From Prevotellaceae bacterium UBA1787 (GTDB taxonomy: Bacteria > Bacteroidota > Bacteroidia > Bacteroidales > Bacteroidaceae), in NCBI GenBank assembly GCA_002315195.1, contig DCGD01000121.1, positions 1 to 6,516 on the forward strand: a DNA stretch of 6,516 nucleotides, written 5' to 3'. Below are positions 1-6,465 of the stretch, one piece after another (within the stretch, counting starts at the first letter, position 1; each line of letters opens with the position of its first letter). Under the pieces are notes generated by a model that saw only the letters and a list, made by a program, of their open reading frames with translations, ran no database searches and was not told where the DNA came from. The position numbers and the translations under genes are program-made.

Positions 1-217
1 GCAGACGCATCATGCCGTAGCCGAGCAGGCTCACCTTTTCGCCCGTTTCAGGATGCTGGCGCATGGTCATCTTATCCTTTGGCGGTTCCTGCGCCGGCAA
101 GGCTTCATCCGTATTGTTCTTCTTGGCTCCGCAACCCACCATCGTGATGGCTGATGCCCCGGCGACTCCGCCTCCCAAAGCCTTCAGAAAATCACGTCTT
201 CTAATATATTTACTCAT
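1..217 (-). CDS. Tat-exported aldo/keto reductase, N-terminal part (runs off the left edge)
   Basis: Seventy-two codons are visible from the ATG at 217-215. The protein starts MSKYIRRRDFLKALGGG, a clear twin-arginine signal (RRRDFLK) followed by a Gly/Ala-rich hydrophobic stretch. Cys29 in MVGCG could be a lipobox cysteine, though Met at -3 is unusual. After a polar linker (about residues 30-49) comes MTMRQHPETGEKVSLLGYG, then MMRL. This matches the first beta strand of aldo/keto reductases (usual form: GEKVSLLGFGCMRLP). Such enzymes reduce carbonyls or oxidise alcohols with NAD(P)H, and many bacterial members of this subgroup carry a C-terminal Fe-S segment, which would lie outside the window. 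The gene sits 115 bp downstream of the polyferredoxin gene on the same strand, so co-transcription is likely. The substrate cannot be inferred. The family call is good; lipidation is uncertain. Confidence 0.85.
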   Translation of the reverse strand, partial: MSKYIRRRDFLKALGGGVAGASAITMVGCGAKKNNTDEALPAQEPPKDKMTMRQHPETGEKVSLLGYGMMRL

Positions 218-332
218 AGTTTCACCGTTTGTCAATTATTATTGTTTATTCTTTTTTACTTTGGCGTTGGCTTTGCATCAACTTTGGCCTTGACCTTGGC
301 TTTTGCTTTTTTCAAAGAACCAACGCCGAATG
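218..332 (-). other. Intergenic spacer with Lys/Ala/Val-coding low-complexity tract
   Basis: This is the spacer between the polyferredoxin stop and the aldo/keto reductase start. On the minus strand, about 329-255 is a purine-rich quasi-repeat built from GCCAAGGTCAAGGCCAAAGT-like units. In the +2 frame relative to the polyferredoxin gene it reads FGVGSLKKAKAKVKAKVD then AKPTPK and ends at a TAA. No start codon for an independent small gene is evident. I cannot tell whether it is translated. No convincing terminator hairpin is seen, which fits read-through to the reductase. Confidence 0.4.
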
Positions 333-1814
333 CTATAATTCCCTGTGCATTTCGTAGCCCTCTACGTATATGGCGGAGAACGGGCGGGACGGACAGAGAT
401 GCTCGCAAGCACCACAGCCGATGCAGCGCGACTCGTTCACTGCCGGTATCTTCAATGAGTTCTCATCTTCCGGATTCAACGGCACCATGCTGATGGCATT
501 CGCGGGACAATGCGCGGAACAAGCGTTGCACGCAACACCCTCCGCCACGGGGAGGCAATTCTTCTTCACCCACACGGCATGACCTATTTGAATGCTGGAT
601 TTCTGATCCAGCGTGATGGGTTTGATGGCACCCGTCGGGCACACCTCGGAACATTTGCCGCATTCGGGACGACAATAGCCATGCTCGTAACTCATCACCG
701 GCTGCATCAAGGTGGTCAGTTCCGTACTGGGACGCAACACCTTTTCGGGACATTGCGACACGCACAACTGGCAAGCCGTGCAATGCTTGCTCATGTGGCG
801 CGCAGACCATGCGCCGGGAGGAAGCAACGGTGTCTGACGTTTCGGCGCCACCTTGTCGATGATGGGAGCGAGACCGCCATCCACTTTCTTCTTTTCCTGT
901 GACCACGCCGCACCCACGCTTGCCAAGGCGGCACCCACTACGAAAGCACGCCTTCCTACATCGCACTTGGCATTTTGTTCTTCCACTTTCACTTTCGTTT
1001 TCGAGGGCTTGCAGGCGCTGTATGTGACACCTCCCAAATGACACTGCCCGATGCAGTTGCCACAAGCCACGCAGCGCGAATAATCCACCGTATGCGTAGC
1101 GACGTCAATGCACGAAGCCTTGCAGTTGCGCTCGCACTTGCGGCACTTCGTACACCGGGCCGCATCGAGGCGTATCTTGAACCAGGAAAAACGCGCCAGG
1201 AAACCAAGCACCGTTCCCACGGGGCAGATGGTGTTGCAATAAGTTCGACCACCTCTCCATGCCAACACGGCAAGTACCAACAGCGTAGCGAGGGCTACCC
1301 CGAAAACCAGCCAGGAGTTCATCCATACGTCCTGGGGGCCGAAAGCATAACTGTCCGCCTTTTCAGATACGGAAGCCAGCAAATTATATCCCCACTGCCA
1401 AACCGGCTGAAGCAGACTCCGACATATTCTTCCAAACGCACTGTAAGGCGCAATCAAGGCGGCGATTGAACCGGCTCCGGTCAGCATACATGCCACGAAG
1501 ACGGTCAAGACACCATAGCGCAACCACTTTTTCCCCTTGGAAAATGAAAAGCGGTTTTTCTTTTTGTTAAGCCAGGACAACAAATCCTGTAAAATCCCCA
1601 ATGGACAGATGACAGAACAATAAATACGCCCAAAAACCAGGGTCAACACCACGAGCAGTGCTATCACAATGAAATTCCCCGCCAAAATCGCCGGGAGCAA
1701 CTGGATTTTCGACAGGACATCCGCCCATTGAAAAACACCTGTAATGTCCACGAACAGCAGGGTAATCAATACAAACACCACCGCCGCCAAAATCAGTCTA
1801 ATTTTCCTCAACAT
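333..1814 (-). CDS. Membrane polyferredoxin, NapH-NapG-like fusion
   Basis: The 493-residue protein has four predicted membrane segments (about residues 5-25, 43-62, 99-122, 166-186). It has two CX3CP motifs (C66/C70-P71 and C193/C197-P198), as in NapH, NosR and CcoG relatives. Two ferredoxin sites follow: C221-C224-C227-C231 and C248-C251-C254-C258. Residues 287-304 (GRRAFVVGAALASVGAAW) resemble a Tat signal. Four more Cys clusters follow: C345-C348-C351-C355, C381-C385-C388-C392, C420/C429-C432-C436 and C464-C467-C470-C474. NapH normally has four membrane helices and two [4Fe-4S] clusters, and NapG has a Tat signal and four clusters, so the layout is a head-to-tail NapH-NapG fusion. The expected role is moving electrons from quinol or cytoplasmic donors across the membrane. 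The partner is inferred to be the downstream exported reductase; no nitrate reductase gene is visible. The start is the ATG at 1814-1812. Confidence 0.88.
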   Translation of the reverse strand: MLRKIRLILAAVVFVLITLLFVDITGVFQWADVLSKIQLLPAILAGNFIVIALLVVLTLVFGRIYCSVICPLGILQDLLSWLNKKKNRFSFSKGKKWLRYGVLTVFVACMLTGAGSIAALIAPYSAFGRICRSLLQPVWQWGYNLLASVSEKADSYAFGPQDVWMNSWLVFGVALATLLVLAVLAWRGGRTYCNTICPVGTVLGFLARFSWFKIRLDAARCTKCRKCERNCKASCIDVATHTVDYSRCVACGNCIGQCHLGGVTYSACKPSKTKVKVEEQNAKCDVGRRAFVVGAALASVGAAWSQEKKKVDGGLAPIIDKVAPKRQTPLLPPGAWSARHMSKHCTACQLCVSQCPEKVLRPSTELTTLMQPVMSYEHGYCRPECGKCSEVCPTGAIKPITLDQKSSIQIGHAVWVKKNCLPVAEGVACNACSAHCPANAISMVPLNPEDENSLKIPAVNESRCIGCGACEHLCPSRPFSAIYVEGYEMHREL

Positions 1815-1850
1815 ATTCCGTACAAATATTAAAGACTATCGAAAAATCTA

Positions 1851-1880
1851 CGATTCACCCCTTTCCGATGAATCGGGGGT
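1851..1880. promoter_or_regulatory. Inverted repeat in divergent intergenic region (possible operator)
   Basis: CGATTCA (1851-1857) and TGAATCG (1869-1875) form a perfect 7-bp inverted repeat around an 11-nt spacer. ACCCC (1857-1861) and GGGGT (1876-1880) form a second, shifted pairing. The site is 37 bp upstream of the polyferredoxin start codon. It could be an operator or an RNA hairpin in the leader. No known regulator motif is recognised. Confidence 0.35.
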
Positions 1881-1945
1881 AAAAATACCACTTTTTTTCA
1901 TTTCCAACATTCACGAAAAAATGTTTTTTTGTTACATAACGATTT

Positions 1946-1981
1946 TTTCATGAAACGCTACTGAAAAAGATGAATTTTTCA
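1946..1981. repeat. Palindrome plus inverted repeat abutting the DUF4301 promoter
   Basis: A perfect 10-bp palindrome TTTCATGAAA (1946-1955) is followed by TGAAAAA (1962-1968) and TTTTTCA (1975-1981), which form a 7-bp inverted repeat with a 6-nt spacer. The second element ends right at the proposed -7 box (1982-1989), a position suited to a regulator site. The tract is very A/T-rich, so chance symmetry is possible. Confidence 0.3.
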
Positions 1982-1989
1982 TAATTTTG
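1982..1989 (+). promoter_or_regulatory. Bacteroides-type -7 promoter box for the DUF4301 gene
   Basis: TAATTTTG matches the Bacteroides -7 consensus TAnnTTTG and lies 60 bp before the ATG at 2049. No good -33 TTTG is seen at the expected spacing, so the call rests on the -7 match and its position only. Confidence 0.45.
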
Positions 1990-2048
1990 CAATTTGCATC
2001 CGCACATTGAAAGAAACTCGCCATTTCATCTTAAAATCAAGCATACAC

Positions 2049-3575
2049 ATGGGATACAACCTGACCAATGAGGACAAAAAACTCATACAGAAAAAAAACA
2101 TCACTGAGCGGCAGATAGAAAAACAATTGGAAAGCTATAAGACAGGTTTCCCCTATCTACGGCTGAGCGGAGCTGCCGGCACCGAAAACGGGATCATGCG
2201 CCCAACGGAAAAAGAAACGGCAGCCTGCATTGAAGCATGGAACGCATACAAAGCACTCGGACACCGCATCACAAAGTTCGTGCCCGCCAGCGGGGCGGCC
2301 AGCCGAATGTTCAAAAATCTGTTTGAATTCCTGGATGCGCCCTACGATGTTCCAACCAACGATTTTGAACGAAAGTTCTTCGGCGATATCCACCTCTTTG
2401 CGTTTTTTCCCATCTTGGACGCCGTCTGCATGCGCAACGAAGGAAAAGGCATTGACCAACTAATGGCCGAGTTACGCTACAAGGCGATAGTCGCCAACCT
2501 TCTCAAGGAAAAGGGGCTTGACTACGGCCATCTTCCCAAGGGACTGCTCCTGTTCCATAAATATGACGACTGCATGCGCACACCCGTGGAGGAACACCTC
2601 GCCGAAGCCGCCCTCTACGCCAGCAGCCGCGGAAAAGCGGATGTACACTTCACCATCAGTGCGGAACACAAAACACTGTTTCAAAAACTGGTAAACGACG
2701 TGCTTCCCATATATGAGCAAAAATACGGTGTCCAATACCATGTTTCTTTCAGTGAGCAGAAATCCAGCACGGACACCATAGCGGCCAACATGGACAACTC
2801 CCCTTTCCGCGATGAAAACGGACAACTGCTTTTCCGTCCAGGAGGCCATGGCGCCTTGCTTGAAAACCTGAACGACTTGGACAGTGATATCGTATTCATC
2901 AAAAACATAGACAATGTGGTACCCGACCGCCTTAAAGCCCCCATTACATTGTGGAAGCAAATCATCGCCGGAATACTCGTCAAGACACAGGAAAAGGCTT
3001 TCTCCTACCTGCGCATGTTGGATGAAGGAACCTGCAGCCATGAAACACTGACGCAAATAGCCGCGTTTGTCCAAAAAGACCTCTGCTGCCTATATGCCGG
3101 GACAGCGGAAATGGACGATGTACAATTGAGTCAATATTTGTACACCAAACTGAACCGCCCCATGCGCGTCTGCGGTGTGGTACGCAATGTCGGAGAACCC
3201 GGCGGCGGACCTTTCCTCGCATACAATTCCGATGGTTCCGTATCTTTGCAAATTCTCGAAAGCAGCCAGATTTCACCTTCCAACCCGGAATATGTCAAAA
3301 TGTTCAAGGAAGGCACCCACTTCAACCCCGTGGATTTGTGCTGTGCCATCCGGGACTACAAGGGCGGCAAGTTCCCACTCGCCAACTACACGGACCCGGC
3401 GACGGGATTCATATCGCAAAAAAGCAAGAACGGACGCGAACTCAAGGCACTTGAGTTGCCGGGACTGTGGAACGGTGCCATGAGCAACTGGAACACCATC
3501 ATGGTGGAAGTCCCACTTGCCACGTTCAACCCCGTGAAAACCGTCAACGACCTGCTCCGGGAACAGCACCAGTAG
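2049..3575 (+). CDS. DUF4301 family protein, intact
   Basis: The protein is 508 residues when started at the ATG at 2049 (MGYNLTNEDKKLIQKKNIT). A longer reading from a TTG at 2007 adds 14 residues that do not look like the family start, so I reject it. Motifs recalled from DUF4301 proteins include YKTGFPYLRL near the N-terminus, KFVPASGAASRMFKNLFEFL, a central SEQKSSTDTIA stretch, LLFRPGGHGALLENLNDLD followed by VFIKNIDNVVPDRLK, then RPMRVCGVVRNVGEPGGGPF, and ELPGLWNGAMSNWNTI near the end. The Gly-rich PASGAASR and RPGGHGAL motifs and the IKNIDN acidic site loosely recall sugar-nucleotide pyrophosphorylases, but this is inference; the family has no function I know of. No signal peptide is visible, so it is probably cytoplasmic. 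It is transcribed divergently from the redox operon, with its own promoter. Confidence 0.9.
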   Translation: MGYNLTNEDKKLIQKKNITERQIEKQLESYKTGFPYLRLSGAAGTENGIMRPTEKETAACIEAWNAYKALGHRITKFVPASGAASRMFKNLFEFLDAPYDVPTNDFERKFFGDIHLFAFFPILDAVCMRNEGKGIDQLMAELRYKAIVANLLKEKGLDYGHLPKGLLLFHKYDDCMRTPVEEHLAEAALYASSRGKADVHFTISAEHKTLFQKLVNDVLPIYEQKYGVQYHVSFSEQKSSTDTIAANMDNSPFRDENGQLLFRPGGHGALLENLNDLDSDIVFIKNIDNVVPDRLKAPITLWKQIIAGILVKTQEKAFSYLRMLDEGTCSHETLTQIAAFVQKDLCCLYAGTAEMDDVQLSQYLYTKLNRPMRVCGVVRNVGEPGGGPFLAYNSDGSVSLQILESSQISPSNPEYVKMFKEGTHFNPVDLCCAIRDYKGGKFPLANYTDPATGFISQKSKNGRELKALELPGLWNGAMSNWNTIMVEVPLATFNPVKTVNDLLREQHQ

Positions 3576-3621
3576 GGATTTCTATTAAGTTGGCTGTTAT
3601 AAGTTTACGGATTTTTTACGT

Positions 3622-3629
3622 TATCTTTG
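3622..3629 (+). promoter_or_regulatory. Bacteroides-type -7 box ahead of the methyltransferase pseudogene
   Basis: TATCTTTG matches TAnnTTTG exactly. It overlaps the TTG at 3627 that begins the open frame, so that TTG is unlikely to be the real start codon and translation should begin further on. A -33 element is not clear. The box suggests the methyltransferase gene had its own promoter rather than depending on the DUF4301 gene, which ends 46 bp earlier. Confidence 0.5.
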
Positions 3630-3671
3630 CAAACAACAAGATACCAAGGCACCATATCAGGAAACAGGAAT

Positions 3672-4519
3672 TTGGACAAGGCCAAGAAAGCCAAGAAAGA
3701 CGAGCTCTATACGCAATTGTCCGACATAGAAAGGGAATTGAACCACTATAGGGAATATTTTGTCGGAAAGACGGTATTCTGCAACTGCGACGATCCGAAG
3801 ATAAGCAATTTCTTCGTCTATTTCGTGCGCAAATTCAAGGTATTGGGCTTGAAGCGTCTGATAACGACCTGCTACAAGAACAACCAGCCCGATTTGTTTT
3901 CGGAAAACAAGTGCGAGCAGGTGGTTTGGCTGGATTATCGGGGAGGCGACGATGACAATCCCGATTTTACCCGAATTGCGGCGACGGCAAGACCGCTGCA
4001 AGGCGATGGCGATTTCCGCAGCCGGGAATTGTGGAACTGCTGAAGGAAGCCGATGTCGTCGTGACCAATCCGCCCTTCAGCCTCTTCCGTGAATACGTCT
4101 CGCAATTGGTGAAGTACGACAAGAAATTCCTCATCATAGGGAATGTGAACAACATTACCTACAAGGAGATTTTTCCTCTAATGAAGGACAACAAAATTTG
4201 GTTGGGATATGGATTCCGAACGGGCAATGCGTATTTCAAAATACCATCTGATCAGTTAGACAATTATGCTGATGGTGTATTTGATGCAGAAACAGGTTTG
4301 GTGAAATTTCGAAATTCCGCATGGTTCACCAACATTCCACACAAGAAGCACCACGAGTGGTTGGACTTGTACAAGCGATACACTCCCGAGGAATATCCCA
4401 AGTATGACAACTACGACGCCATCAAAAGTGAGCTGATAGCAGAAGTTTGCCTATATAGAATCGTTCACAAAGCAATGGAATATACCTTACAGGGTGATAG
4501 TCAAAGAAAAAAGTATTAA
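3672..4519 (+). pseudogene. EcoRI-type adenine-specific DNA methyltransferase, frameshifted and C-terminally truncated
   Basis: The first frame reads LDKAKKAKKDELYTQLSDIE, then GKTVFCNCDDPKISNFF (CNCDDP at 3780-3797) and GDGDFRSRE, ending in a stop at 4041. The family pattern resumes one frame over at GTG 4031 with VELLKEADVVVTNPPFSLFR, where NPPF (4067-4078) is the N6-adenine methyltransferase catalytic motif. GAA (4026-4028) is followed by two bases and then GTG 4031, which fits a one-base deletion. The second frame continues through WLGYGFRTGNAYF, GLVKFRNSAWFTN and EEYPKYDNYDAI, then diverges after about 4423-4455 into an unfamiliar tail ending at 4519. The usual later part (GVMGVPITFLDKYNPEQF-like) is missing, so roughly 100 residues appear lost. 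The start is unclear: TTG 3672 follows an AGGAAACAGGAA stretch, and ATA 3654 could be a decayed ATG. No restriction enzyme gene is visible. Confidence 0.8.
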
Positions 4520-4523
4520 TTTT
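4516..4523 (+). promoter_or_regulatory. Orphan promoter-like -7 box
   Basis: TAATTTTG matches TAnnTTTG and sits at the end of the methyltransferase frame, preceded by an A-rich run. No plus-strand gene follows it; the transposase remnant lies there in the opposite direction. It may be the leftover promoter of a lost gene, or a chance match in A/T-rich DNA. Confidence 0.25.
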
Positions 4524-4929
4524 GCCACCGATACTGAAACATAACCAATCGTGAACGGATATCAACGGAATTGGTGAATGGGTATCGGTCGGAATACGCA
4601 GAGAGGATGGCATCCGCCATCTCCGGGTTGCCGTTGAATGCCTTCACAAGATCGTCTCTCAACCCCGTGGCTTTGGCCACCTGTTCCAGCAACCAAACGT
4701 CTCCGTACAGAAGATTGCCGTCTTCAGTCTGCGGCGATGTCGACCGGTCGGTCTTGCGCTCACCGGGGAGTGATCCTGCTTCACTCAGTTCCCAATCCTC
4801 GGGAAAGATGAGCTTCGCGCGTTCCTCAGGTGACGCCATGAGGTAGTTGTTGTTCGGATGAAACCTGTTGTTCTCATCCAGCGTGAATTTGTCAATAGAT
4901 TGTAACGATAGATGCGCAATATATGTCAT
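4516..4929 (-). pseudogene. N-terminal remnant of an IS transposase
   Basis: From the ATG at 4929 this frame encodes about 137 residues (a TTG at 4944 adds five). It contains RFHPNNNYLMASPEERAKLI, then FPEDWELSEAG, a polar linker, and NLLYGDVWLLEQVAKATGL with DDLVKAFNGNPEMADAILS. The LLYGDVWLLEQVA and FNGNxEMADAIL pattern is what I recall from N-terminal regions of Bacteroidales IS transposases that carry DDE domains (IS4/IS1634-like; the exact family is uncertain). Whole proteins are several hundred residues long, and no catalytic DDE domain is present here. After AILS (about 4613) the sequence no longer follows the usual pattern, so the homologous part probably ends there. The stop at 4518-4516 overlaps the end of the convergent methyltransferase frame. 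Terminal inverted repeats were not found. Confidence 0.55.
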
Positions 4930-4930
4930 T

Positions 4931-4992
4931 CCTATGTATATCAATAATAACCATTGATAGTATATAAAGTGACAAAAATAGAATTACATAGG
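4931..4992. repeat. 8-bp inverted repeat flanking the gap upstream of the transposase remnant
   Basis: CCTATGTA (4931-4938) and TACATAGG (4985-4992) are perfect inverted copies 46 nt apart. They lie in the 81-bp A/T-rich gap (4945-5025) and at its left edge, between the remnant and the ATPase stop. They could be part of a decayed element end or a regulatory site. The gap holds no gene or clear terminator. Confidence 0.3.
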
Positions 4993-5025
4993 CAGATCGG
5001 TGGATTTGTGAATGAATTATTTCGT

Positions 5026-6465
5026 TTATACTATTACCTCTATGAGCGTTAGTCCATCCTGTTCAACAGTAGGAAGTAACCCTGGAGTTTTGCCCTTATT
5101 AAAACAAAACGAAACAAGGTAGCCTATCTTTTGCTTTTTAAGTTTAATATACTCAAACAACTGTTTTTCACCCTTGGTGTTATAACTATCACCGCGCCAT
5201 ATCTTCAACTCAATTACATACTCGTGATTGTTGTAATTGATAATAAGATCTGTGCGAGTTTCATCACGTGTTTCTGCTTCCACATAGTAATGACCAACTC
5301 CATTGATGATGGGACGTATGTAGAGTTGGAACTGTTTTCTTCCATGCTTTTCCACAAACTTGGCATCCTTTGTTCCATCTTCTGTTCGGAAAATCTCATT
5401 AAAGTGTTCAGAGAACTTCCGCAAAAGCAAAGGCATATCCAATCCATCACCCTTAATGAACTGATTCTTTTCTATGGATCCTGCAGAATAAATCTCAGAC
5501 TCTTTTTCTTCCGACATGAAATATTCATATATTACCGTTTCCATGATACGAGAAGAAATTGAGTATAAACCATCAGCACGGACATTAATAATATTGAATT
5601 GTTCTGCCAACTGGAATGTTAAATTGTGAGCGTTATATTTGCGTGTTTCACCCGAGAACAGTATATCCAAAAGCAAAGACTTCAGGTCAGGGAACTGCTC
5701 TATCTTCTTGGTCATGTCATCAAATAGCGTATTGCGTTCGTTGATCAACGACTTAACAGCATTTCGAAATCCTGCGAGACTCCAGTCATCGCGCTCGTCC
5801 ATCAGTTGACACAGACGAGAAGCAAGAAATGGATAACCACCAGTGTATTCTCGAATCCACAAAGCAACTTCCTTTGTATCTATTCCCTTATTATGGTCAG
5901 CCTCATATTCGTCAAGCATTCCCTTTATGCCATCTGCCGAGAGACTCATGTCTACATTAAATGGAACTGCAATGTTCCAAGGACTGTTGTGTTGATGTTT
6001 CTCATCTGTTCGAACCTTCAATTTAAGATTCTTAATGTCATAGACACCAGCAAGAATGACTGACTGGAAGGTAGGCAGACTTGGTCGGTTAAGAAACATC
6101 TTTCTCAACACTCCTAGGAAAAGCAGGAATGATTCATAATTGCTTGCCTGATCGACCTCATCTATGAGAATCACTATCGGCTTACTGTTTGCTTTGCATA
6201 TCATTGGGATAGTATAGGCAAAATCCAAATCAGCAATACTATCCTTGCCTTCAATTGCATCTTTAAGTACCCGTAAAGCATTATTGTCTATACTTGTCAA
6301 TCCAAGTTTTACGTTGAAAATCAAAGACTTCAAAAAATAGGCAGAAAAGACCGGTAGACTTGCAAAAGATTCCTGTGATACTCCTTCTAAACTAAGTTTG
6401 AATACTGAGTATTTTGAATTCAACACTCCTGCCAATGCCTCCAAAGTGGTGGTCTTACCATATTG
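5026..6465 (-). CDS. AAA ATPase with C-terminal PD-(D/E)XK nuclease domain, 5' end missing
   Basis: The frame gives 479 residues from the Walker A codons to the TAA at 5028-5026. It opens at 6465 with QYGKTTTLEAL, the end of a P-loop (family form INRxRQYGKTTTL). The in-frame codons before it are AGT, AAT, AGA, TAC and then TGA (6480-6478), so the normal N-terminus of about 40 residues is absent. Numbering from the TTG at 6444, Walker B is VILIDEVDQA at 91-100 (D95, E96), followed by VILAGVYDIKNLKLK (129-143), SPWNIAVPFNVDMSLS (154-169) and a YTGGYPFLASRLC segment (200-212). The C-terminal region has E389, D399 and E412-L-K414 (IELKIWRG), a PD-(D/E)XK nuclease pattern. This architecture is common in Bacteroidales and has no settled role; defence or mobile-element biology is only a guess. 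With no in-frame start at the P-loop, this orientation should be off or depend on a weak internal start. Confidence 0.85.
   Translation of the reverse strand, partial: QYGKTTTLEALAGVLNSKYSVFKLSLEGVSQESFASLPVFSAYFLKSLIFNVKLGLTSIDNNALRVLKDAIEGKDSIADLDFAYTIPMICKANSKPIVILIDEVDQASNYESFLLFLGVLRKMFLNRPSLPTFQSVILAGVYDIKNLKLKVRTDEKHQHNSPWNIAVPFNVDMSLSADGIKGMLDEYEADHNKGIDTKEVALWIREYTGGYPFLASRLCQLMDERDDWSLAGFRNAVKSLINERNTLFDDMTKKIEQFPDLKSLLLDILFSGETRKYNAHNLTFQLAEQFNIINVRADGLYSISSRIMETVIYEYFMSEEKESEIYSAGSIEKNQFIKGDGLDMPLLLRKFSEHFNEIFRTEDGTKDAKFVEKHGRKQFQLYIRPIINGVGHYYVEAETRDETRTDLIINYNNHEYVIELKIWRGDSYNTKGEKQLFEYIKLKKQKIGYLVSFCFNKGKTPGLLPTVEQDGLTLIEVIV

Noticed and set aside
463..1065. A 200-residue minus-strand frame overlapping the polyferredoxin gene
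   Set aside because: It is a shadow frame with no recognisable family, while the overlapping frame holds ordered Cys clusters across its full length.
1823..1830. AATATTTG on the minus strand as a -7 box for the polyferredoxin gene
   Set aside because: It has one mismatch to TAnnTTTG and lies only 8 bp from the ATG, which would leave almost no leader.
2007..2048. TTG start giving a DUF4301 protein 14 residues longer
   Set aside because: The extra residues do not resemble the family start, while MGYNLTNEDKKLI from the ATG at 2049 does. The TTG would also lie very close to the likely transcription start.
2472..3074. A 200-residue minus-strand frame inside the DUF4301 gene
   Set aside because: It is antisense to a well-matched family protein and shows no domain pattern of its own.
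3576..3621. Terminator after the DUF4301 gene
   Set aside because: No stable hairpin followed by a T run could be found in this stretch.
3627..3671. TTG start of the methyltransferase at 3627
   Set aside because: It is inside the TATCTTTG promoter box, so it would probably precede or coincide with the transcription start.
4571..4846. A 91-residue plus-strand frame opposite the transposase remnant
   Set aside because: It shows no recognisable motif and is antisense to the transposase-like sequence.
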